Assembly: GCA_012719315.1 (NCBI GenBank)
Contig: JAAYAP010000052.1
Coordinates: 1-6,931, forward strand
Origin: Methanobacteriota archaeon
GTDB lineage: Archaea > Thermoplasmatota > Thermoplasmata > Methanomassiliicoccales > Methanomethylophilaceae
Reading direction: 5' to 3'
Length of the DNA stretch: 6,931 nt
A model generated the notes under the pieces. The model did not search any database. It was not told the origin of the DNA and was given only the letters and a program-made list of their open reading frames with translations. Shown here piece after piece: positions 1 to 4,714 of this stretch (position 1 is the stretch's first letter; each line of letters starts with the position of its first letter). The translations under genes and the position numbers were made by a program.

Positions 1-56
1 GACACCATACGGACACCATGCAGACAGGATGATGCCGCGCCGGAGGCTGCATAACG
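1..56. other. Upstream stretch with no supported gene
   Basis: No gene can be supported here. Frame 1 is open from the window edge to a TAA at 52-54 and could be the last codons of a truncated upstream gene. Frame 2 is open to a TGA at 89-91 that overlaps the pelota ATG. Neither gives a recognisable peptide. The octamer GACACCAT occurs at 1-8 and 12-19, an 11-base direct repeat. Sequence beyond the left edge would be needed to choose between coding and non-coding. Confidence 0.3.
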
Positions 57-64
57 TTAATTAT
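57..64 (+). promoter_or_regulatory. TATA-like box of the pelota gene
   Basis: The AT-rich octamer TTAATTAT stands out in GC-rich DNA. Its centre is about 28 nt from the ATG at 88. Archaeal transcription usually starts 24-28 nt after the TATA centre, so the message would begin at or very near the ATG. Only a weak Shine-Dalgarno match (AGGA, 77-80) lies before the start, which fits a leaderless or very short leader. Assigned by position and composition only. Confidence 0.35.
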
Positions 65-87
65 CGCGCTCCCCATAGGAACAGCGT

Positions 88-1119
88 ATGAGGATACTCG
101 GCAGGGACCGCGGCACCGGCAGCATCAAGCTGATGCTGGAGACGGACGAGGACATGTGGCATCTCTACAACGTGCTGGAGAGCGGCGACCTGGTCACGGC
201 CTCGACCACCAGGCGCGAGGAGAAGGCCGCCGACAAGATCCGTGCCGAGAAGGCTGAGAAGCGCCGGATGACCCTGGGCATCAGGGTCGGCAAGGCGGAG
301 TTCTCCGAGGACGACCTGAGGCTGAGAGCCCTGGGCGTGATCGAGACCGGCCCCCAGGACATCGGCCAGCACCACACCCTCGTCTTCGAGCCCGGCGACA
401 GCCTGACCGTCGCCAAGCAGCACTGGCGCGAGACGCAGCTGGACCGTCTGGAGCGCGCCGTCGCCGACACCTGCAAACCGCGCCTGACCTTCGTCTCGCT
501 CGACCAGGACGAGGCGACGATCGCCGTGCTCCGCCAGTACGGCCTGAAGGAGGTCGCCTCGATCCGCTCGGGCAGGTCGGGGAAGCAGTACGTCGAGAAG
601 GGGAGGAACGAGACCTACCACGACGACATCGCCGACAAGGTCCTGCCGCTCCTGGAGCCGGGGGTGCCGCTGGCGATCCTCGGCCCGGGTTTCGAGAAGG
701 AGTCGCTGGCCGAGCATCTGCGGCGCAGAGGCGTCGCCGGCGGCATGCACGTGTACCATACGGGGCACTGCGGCATGACCGGCGTCAACGAGCTGATCAA
801 GACCGGGATGGGTTCGGAGATGCTCAGGGAATCGGCGACGGCGGCCGAGATGGAGGCCGTGGAGCGGCTGATGGCCGAGATCGGCAGGGACGGGGCGGCG
901 ACCTACGGTCCGGCCGAGGTCGCGGCCGCGGCCGCGGCGGGGGCGGTGGAGACGCTGCTGATCCTGGATTCGAAGCTCAGGGAGGAGGACATGGACGGGC
1001 TCGTCAGGACGGTCGAGTCGCAGCAGGGCGGGATCCTCGTCGTCTCCGAGCACCACGACGGCGGCAGGATGCTCGCCTCACTGGGCGGAACCGGGGCGAT
1101 CCTGCGCTATAAGCTGTGA
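88..1119 (+). CDS. pelA: mRNA surveillance protein Pelota (aPelota/Dom34)
   Basis: Ribosome-rescue factor of 343 residues, about the normal archaeal length. In the family, Pelota enters the empty A site of a stalled ribosome with the GTPase aEF1A, and the ribosome is then split by ABCE1. The N-terminal Sm-like domain (1-128) opens with MRILGRDRGTGSIKL and has WHLYNVLESGDLV (24-36), HHTLVFEPGD (95-104) and TTRR (40-43). The central eRF1_2-type domain (about 130-232) lacks the GGQ tripeptide of true release factors, as expected for Pelota. The C-terminal eRF1_3-type domain (235-343) ends in the hallmark LGGTGAILRY (332-341). An alanine run at 279-284 comes from three CGCGGC hexamers. ATG 88 gives the canonical N-terminus. 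The gene seems monocistronic: a TATA-like box lies just upstream and a hairpin spans its stop codon. Family assignment is secure; no functional residue appears missing. Confidence 0.95.
   Translation: MRILGRDRGTGSIKLMLETDEDMWHLYNVLESGDLVTASTTRREEKAADKIRAEKAEKRRMTLGIRVGKAEFSEDDLRLRALGVIETGPQDIGQHHTLVFEPGDSLTVAKQHWRETQLDRLERAVADTCKPRLTFVSLDQDEATIAVLRQYGLKEVASIRSGRSGKQYVEKGRNETYHDDIADKVLPLLEPGVPLAILGPGFEKESLAEHLRRRGVAGGMHVYHTGHCGMTGVNELIKTGMGSEMLRESATAAEMEAVERLMAEIGRDGAATYGPAEVAAAAAAGAVETLLILDSKLREEDMDGLVRTVESQQGGILVVSEHHDGGRMLASLGGTGAILRYKL
921..938 (+). repeat. Hexamer repeat (CGCGGC)x3 inside pelota
   Basis: Three perfect tandem copies of CGCGGC encode most of an alanine run (residues 279-284) in the C-terminal domain of Pelota. 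The unit keeps the reading frame, so length changes would add or remove pairs of alanines. Probably a by-product of high GC content. Confidence 0.8.
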
Positions 1120-1145
1120 TCGTCCTACGACGATCGCCGTATTTT
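1116..1145 (+). terminator. Hairpin and T-run at the end of pelota
   Basis: GATCGTC (1118-1124) pairs perfectly with GACGATC (1129-1135) across the loop CTAC. A U-G and a G-C pair extend the stem to nine pairs (1116-1137). The T-run at 1142-1145 follows. The stem begins inside the last codon and includes the TGA at 1117-1119. Archaeal termination depends mainly on U-rich stretches, and this one is short, so termination is plausible but not certain. The perfect inverted repeat could also be a protein-binding site. Confidence 0.4.
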
Positions 1146-1165
1146 CAGACCGTTTACCGGCTTCC

Positions 1166-1183
1166 GATGAAAACGTTTAAGAA
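1166..1183 (+). promoter_or_regulatory. BRE/TATA-like promoter of the homocitrate synthase gene
   Basis: A purine-rich BRE-like segment (GATGAAAAC) runs directly into TTTAAGAA (1176-1183). A start about 26 nt downstream would leave a leader of roughly 70 nt. A second AT-rich candidate, GTAATTAG (1193-1200), would give a shorter leader. The leader could form a weak hairpin at 1230-1251: CCGG pairs with CCGG, then a mismatch, then CCC with GGG. The choice of promoter is inference. Confidence 0.4.
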
Positions 1184-1264
1184 CGACATCCCGTAATTAG
1201 GTCATTCGATTCTGCAACGAACACACCGGCCCCCCGGACGAGACCGGAGGGATCGGCTTTAAGT

Positions 1265-1269
1265 GAGGT
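1265..1269 (+). promoter_or_regulatory. Shine-Dalgarno site of the homocitrate synthase gene
   Basis: GAGGT is complementary to the CACCUC core near the 3' end of archaeal 16S rRNA and is separated by six bases from the ATG at 1276. It supports that start and is the clearest ribosome-binding site in the window. Confidence 0.65.
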
Positions 1270-1275
1270 ATTATT

Positions 1276-2451
1276 ATGAAAAGCTATGATGAGGTCAACA
1301 GCATCCTGAACAGGCATGAGCTCGTGGCCTGCGACACCACCCTCAGGGACGGGGAGCAGACCGCCGGCATCGTGTTCTCCAATGTCGAGAAGTACAGGAT
1401 CGCCCAGCTCATGGACGATGCGAACGTGCAACAGATCGAAGCCGGCATCCCGACGATGGGAGCCGACGAGAAGAAGGCTGTGCGGCACATCGCCCGCATG
1501 GGGCTCAACGCCTCCATCCTCGGATGGAACCGGGCCGACATCCAGGACATCGACACCAGCATCGACTGCGACGTCGACTCGGTGGCCATCTCCATGTCGT
1601 CCTCGGACATCCACATAGAGCACAAGCTCAAGAAGAGCAGGGAGTGGGTGTTGGACAAGGTCGTGGAGAGCGTCGAGCACGCCAAGGCCCACGGGCTGTA
1701 CGTCTCCTGCAACGGCGAGGACGCCTCCCGTGCCGACATGGACTTCCTGCTGCAGTTCGCGCAGGCCGCCAAGGAGGCCGGCGCCGACCGGTTCAGGTAC
1801 TGCGACACGATCGGCAGGGAGCTGCCGTCAACCTGCCACGACAGGGTCAAGAAGATCATCGATACCGTCGGCATCGACGTCGAGATGCACACGCACAACG
1901 ACTTCGGCATGGCGACGGCCAACTGCATCGCCGGCATCGAGGCCGGCGCCAGGTTCGCCAGCACCACGGTCATGGGGATCGGGGAACGGTCGGGGAACGC
2001 GCCCCTGGAGGAGATCGTCATGGCCGCCAAGCACCTGCTCTGCAAGGATTTCGGCATCATCCCGCTGAAGCTCAAGCCCCTGGCGGAGTTCGTCTCGGTG
2101 GCGGCCGACCGCCCCATACCGGTGTACAAGCCCTTCCTCGGGAGCAACTGCTTCGCCCACGAGGCCGGCATCCACGCCGACGGCATCATCAAAGATGCGC
2201 AGAACTACGAACCCTACGACCCGGAGGAGATGGGCTTGGAGCGGACGATCGTCATCGGCAAGCACTCCGGCAGGAACACGCTGGTGACCAAGCTCAAAGA
2301 GCACGGGATCGAGCTCGGGGACGAGGACGCGAGCGCGCTCCTCGACCTGGTGAGACGTTATTCGGTCAAGCTCCACCGCTGCATCTCCGACGAGGAGCTG
2401 GTCGCGCTCTACGCGGACCTGAAGCGCGGGCAGAACCCCTTCGAGGACTGA
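1276..2451 (+). CDS. nifV: Homocitrate synthase, NifV type
   Basis: Enzyme of the DRE-TIM metallolyase family, 391 residues, the usual length. It condenses 2-oxoglutarate with acetyl-CoA to give homocitrate. The TIM barrel opens with CDTTLRDGEQ (19-28), which holds the catalytic arginine (R24) and metal-binding aspartate (D25). HTHND (205-209) gives the two metal-binding histidines, GERSGNAPLEE (236-246) is the family glycine loop, and AHEAGIHADG (294-303) and GKHSGR (328-333) follow. The WNRA motif (84-87) and the IEAGIPTMG stretch (54-62) resemble NifV more than LeuA or citramalate synthase. The long regulatory domain of LeuA is absent. No nif genes are visible, so in a methanogen the likelier role is that of AksA, the first step toward 2-oxosuberate and coenzyme B. 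Nitrogenase cofactor or lysine synthesis are alternatives. Family is secure; pathway is inferred. Confidence 0.9.
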   Translation: MKSYDEVNSILNRHELVACDTTLRDGEQTAGIVFSNVEKYRIAQLMDDANVQQIEAGIPTMGADEKKAVRHIARMGLNASILGWNRADIQDIDTSIDCDVDSVAISMSSSDIHIEHKLKKSREWVLDKVVESVEHAKAHGLYVSCNGEDASRADMDFLLQFAQAAKEAGADRFRYCDTIGRELPSTCHDRVKKIIDTVGIDVEMHTHNDFGMATANCIAGIEAGARFASTTVMGIGERSGNAPLEEIVMAAKHLLCKDFGIIPLKLKPLAEFVSVAADRPIPVYKPFLGSNCFAHEAGIHADGIIKDAQNYEPYDPEEMGLERTIVIGKHSGRNTLVTKLKEHGIELGDEDASALLDLVRRYSVKLHRCISDEELVALYADLKRGQNPFED

Positions 2452-2479
2452 GCGGCCGGTCCTCATCGCCGCGGGGAAC

Positions 2480-2537
2480 GCCGCACCGCCCGACGGGGGC
2501 GCCTGCGTCACGCAGGCCCCCCGGGAACGGGTGCGGC
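2480..2537. terminator. Compound hairpin between convergent genes
   Basis: An outer stem of eight perfect pairs (2480-2487 with 2530-2537) encloses an inner hairpin of twelve to thirteen pairs (2494-2507 with 2511-2523). The inner stem has one bulged C at 2500 and a TCA loop. It begins about 28 bases after the homocitrate synthase stop and lies between genes that run toward each other, so a role in ending transcription or shielding the 3' end is likely. No clear T-run follows on either strand, so it is not a standard intrinsic terminator. The pairing is seen directly; the function is inferred. Confidence 0.45.
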
Positions 2538-2568
2538 ATCCTCTGATTATCTCCATCCGTCACGGTAT

Positions 2569-2595
2569 CGTCGGCGGACACGCCGTCCGCCGATG
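2569..2595. terminator. Second perfect hairpin in the convergent gap
   Basis: TCGGCGGAC (2571-2579) pairs perfectly with GTCCGCCGA (2585-2593) across a five-base loop. A G-U and a C-G pair extend the stem. TCGGCGGA recurs at 2613-2620, so the right arm could pair with either copy. This is the hairpin closest to the 3' end of the antiporter gene, which runs leftward and stops at 2646. It may terminate or stabilise that message, but no T-rich tract accompanies it. Confidence 0.4.
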
Positions 2596-2645
2596 CGCCG
2601 ACATGCTCAGGATCGGCGGATGATACGGCCTCCGTCCGGCCGGGT

Positions 2646-4355
2646 TCACCCGATCAGACCGGATAAGATGCCGATCAGGTCGGACAACACGCCGATCAGG
2701 TGCGTCCAGACGTCGATGTTGATCATCATGACCGCCAGTATCAGCAGGTCGAAGAGCAGCACCATCAGCCAGGTGTTGGTCCTGACCATGGACCTGTGGA
2801 AACGGGAGGTCCTGCTGTCCAGGTCGCCGATGCCGAGGCGCTCCGCCCGGCGTTCCTTGTCGAGCATGACCTTCTCGGCGAACTTCACGTTGTTGACGAT
2901 CAGATACAGCGGCACCAGGTAGATCAGGAACTGGACGGCCAGGACGATCAGGTAGCCGTGCTCCGGATCCAGGGCGGGCGCCAGGTCGACGACCGTCTGC
3001 GCCAGTATCGGGGTGGTGAAGAAGAAGACGAGGATCATCGCCGACAGCGCGATCAGCTCCAGGTACAGCGAGGTGATGTTCCTGCTGAACTTCTCGGCCG
3101 TGGACCTGGAGGACAGGGCCATCTTCATATACCAGTCGGAACGGACCTTCTCGACCTTCCTGACCCCGTTGTAGAGGAACCCGGGCGCATACTCGCTCGC
3201 TTTGACGCAGACCGTGTCGGCATAGCGCGACATGATCGGCATGACGATCATCGACAGCAGAGCGGCGCCAATGATCGAGGTGTAGATGTCGTGCGGCATG
3301 ATGTCGGCATCGTAGGCCGCCTTGGAGATGATGAAGGCGAACTCGCCCATGACCACCAGGCCCACCGAGGAGATGAAGGCGACACGCATGGTCTTGTTGG
3401 CCACGAAGTAGGCGGTGAACACGCTGAACATCTTCAGGGCCACGTAGATGAGGAAGATGATGATGATCATCAGCAGGTTGTCGTAGATGTCCATCGGCAG
3501 GATCTTGAAGCCGATGGAGATGAAGAATACGGCCATGAAGATGTCCTTCATCGGCGTGATGTCGCGCTCGATCACCTTGGCGGTGCGCGACTGCGAGACG
3601 ATCACACCCATGAGGAAGGCGCCGATGGCCATCGAGAGGCCGATGTACACCGAGGCGAACGCCAAGGCGAAGCACATGCCGACCGCGGTGACCAGCAGCA
3701 CCTCCTCGGGCATCCTCTCGCCGATCCAGTCGAGTGCGCGCGGCACGGCCAGCAGGCCGACCAGCATCGACACGGTGATGAAGCCGACGATGGAGACCAG
3801 CATGATCGAGATCGAGCCGAGGTCCATCGACGAGCCGACCAGCAACGGGGCGGTCATCGAGAAGATCAGCACCTGGACCACGTCGTCGATGACGGTGACC
3901 AGGATGATCGTCTCCGCCTCCTCCCGCGTGATCTTGTCGTAGCCGGCGAGCACCGCGGTGACCACGGCCGTGCTCGAACCGGAGATGGCGGCGGCGAAGA
4001 ACAGCGACAGCAGCGGGTCCCAGCCCATCATGATGCCGAGCAGGTAGCCGCCGATGAGGATGATCGGCAATTGGATCATGGCGACGGTCAGGGCGAGCCT
4101 GCCGGCCTTGCGCAACTTCTTCAGGTTCAGCTCCATGCCGATGCAGAACATCAGCAGCACCAGGCCGAGGTTGGCGAGGATCTCGACCATGAGATGGGAA
4201 TCGCCGGATTGCCCCATCCAGTACTTGGCGAGGATGATGCCCGTGACCAGGTAGCCGACGATGGAAGGCAGTTTGAATTTCTTGAAGATCAGGGTGCTGG
4301 CCGCACCGATGGTGAGGATCAGCGTCATGTTCAAAAGAAAATCCAGTTCATGCAT
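2646..4355 (-). CDS. Cation/proton antiporter, CPA2 (KefB/NapA-like) family
   Basis: Integral membrane protein of 569 residues that should exchange Na+ or K+ for protons. Residues 1-380 form the usual core of about thirteen membrane segments. Seen are IVGYLVTGIILA (32-43), FCIGMEL (70-76), SGSSTAVV (125-132), the double aspartate D157-D158 in VIDDVVQV, GAFLMG (245-250), K308 in the tenth-helix region and GEFAFI (337-342). A DD pair usually marks electrogenic exchange in this superfamily. Instead of the TrkA-N/RCK nucleotide-binding domain common in Kef proteins, the C-terminus has a charged linker (400-425), three more hydrophobic segments (about 428-452, 466-488, 527-546) and a heptad tail. 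The chosen ATG starts MHEL, as is typical of the family. An in-frame GTG at 4436 would add 27 polar residues without family resemblance. The exact ion is unknown. Confidence 0.85.
   Translation of the reverse strand: MHELDFLLNMTLILTIGAASTLIFKKFKLPSIVGYLVTGIILAKYWMGQSGDSHLMVEILANLGLVLLMFCIGMELNLKKLRKAGRLALTVAMIQLPIILIGGYLLGIMMGWDPLLSLFFAAAISGSSTAVVTAVLAGYDKITREEAETIILVTVIDDVVQVLIFSMTAPLLVGSSMDLGSISIMLVSIVGFITVSMLVGLLAVPRALDWIGERMPEEVLLVTAVGMCFALAFASVYIGLSMAIGAFLMGVIVSQSRTAKVIERDITPMKDIFMAVFFISIGFKILPMDIYDNLLMIIIIFLIYVALKMFSVFTAYFVANKTMRVAFISSVGLVVMGEFAFIISKAAYDADIMPHDIYTSIIGAALLSMIVMPIMSRYADTVCVKASEYAPGFLYNGVRKVEKVRSDWYMKMALSSRSTAEKFSRNITSLYLELIALSAMILVFFFTTPILAQTVVDLAPALDPEHGYLIVLAVQFLIYLVPLYLIVNNVKFAEKVMLDKERRAERLGIGDLDSRTSRFHRSMVRTNTWLMVLLFDLLILAVMMINIDVWTHLIGVLSDLIGILSGLIG
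2650..2699 (-). repeat. 21-base repeat encoding a heptad tail of the antiporter
   Basis: CCGATCAG occurs at 2650, 2671 and 2692, exactly 21 bases apart. On the minus strand the units encode HLIGVLS, DLIGILS and GLIG, the last 18 residues of the antiporter (552-569). The spacers between the octamers differ, so the copies have diverged. The spacing equals seven codons, and hydrophobic residues recur every seven positions. Confidence 0.75.
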
Positions 4356-4399
4356 CCCCGACCGTTGCCCCCTCTGCCTCTCGGCCCGTCCTACAGCGA

Positions 4400-4418
4400 T
4401 TATCCTTAATGAATGTAT
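4400..4418 (-). promoter_or_regulatory. Probable TATA region of the antiporter gene
   Basis: On the minus strand this AT-rich patch reads TACATTCATTAAGGATAAT. It lies about 45-60 bases before the ATG at 4355. Transcription would start near 4380, leaving a leader of about 25 nt that includes GAGGGGG (4368-4374), twelve bases from the ATG. This spacing favours the 4355 start over the GTG at 4436, which would lie upstream of the promoter. Confidence 0.35.
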
Positions 4419-4507
4419 CGGGCTGGACGCCGACACGGGGTTGCTGTGCGGTCGCGGTCGTCACGGCCGTCGTCTTCATCATCATGATGAGGAGGAACCG
4501 AACGCAG
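4417..4507 (+). pseudogene. Frameshifted remnant of a surface-protein C-terminal anchor
   Basis: The plus strand here resembles the end of the gene at 6760-6931 (minus strand). Codons from 4417 read IGLDADTGLL, matching GMDMQTVLL in that gene. After a shift of frame near 4447, codons from 4448 read AVAVVTAVVFII then MMRRN, matching the membrane anchor that ends VFIIRMMRS. Bases 4454-4484 match the reverse complement of 6777-6807 with two differences in 31. After a 3-base gap, ten more bases match (4485-4494 with 6764-6773). The stop appears changed from TGA to CGA. An alternative is a small one-helix protein in a single frame, ATG 4409 to TGA 4581-4583 (57 codons), with no ribosome-binding site seen. 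The similarity is real, but repetitive hydrophobic codons may exaggerate it. Confidence 0.4.
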
Positions 4508-4533
4508 AAGGCGAGCGGCACCTACCGGAGAGT

Positions 4534-4577
4534 CGGATCGAACAGGGGCTCGATGCCCCGTCCTTCCCTGTTCTCCG
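4534..4577. other. Compound hairpin between ABC-F and antiporter genes
   Basis: GAACAGGG (4540-4547) pairs perfectly with CCCTGTTC (4566-4573). CGGA (4534-4537) pairs with TCCG (4574-4577) after a two-base bulge. A competing inner hairpin, GGGGC (4545-4549) with GCCCC (4555-4559), uses some of the same bases. It lies about 140 bases after the ABC-F stop and upstream of the antiporter promoter, so it may end the ABC-F transcript. On the minus strand no U-run follows directly; on the plus strand GTTTGATTTC does. The rest of the gap 4356-4714 holds no other gene that I can support. Confidence 0.4.
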
Positions 4578-4714
4578 TTTGATTTCGGACGATCGGCTGC
4601 CGGAAGCGACCGTGACGGGCGGCTATTGCTGTGGAATCTGTATCGATCGCGGAATCCGTCAAGGATCGGTTCGTGAGATATCTGCCTGACCTTCGCAGCA
4701 GCGTTCCGTCTACG

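Noticed and set aside
61..1056. Long open frame opposite the pelota gene.
   Set aside because: Rich in arginine, glycine and leucine with no motif; a by-product of GC-rich third positions opposite a clearly conserved gene.
1524..2546. Long plus-strand frame overlapping the homocitrate synthase gene.
   Set aside because: Arginine-rich out-of-frame product; the homocitrate synthase frame carries all the conserved motifs.
2700..4409. A 569-codon open frame on the plus strand across the antiporter gene.
   Set aside because: The product is an extreme His/Asp/Gln/Arg-rich composition, the complement of membrane-helix codons, with no domain.
4356..4436. Longer antiporter starting at GTG 4436.
   Set aside because: The extra 27 residues are polar and unlike the family, the likely promoter lies inside them, and ATG 4355 gives the usual MHEL start.
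4475..4492. TCATCATGATGA palindrome as an operator.
   Set aside because: It is explained by Ile-Ile-Met-Met codons of the anchor-like segment; no second copy at a fitting promoter position.
4530..4565. Possible tRNA T-arm on the minus strand (GTTCGATCC next to a GGGGC/GCCCC hairpin).
   Set aside because: The five bases on each side of the loop do not pair, and no D-arm, anticodon arm or acceptor stem can be drawn around it.
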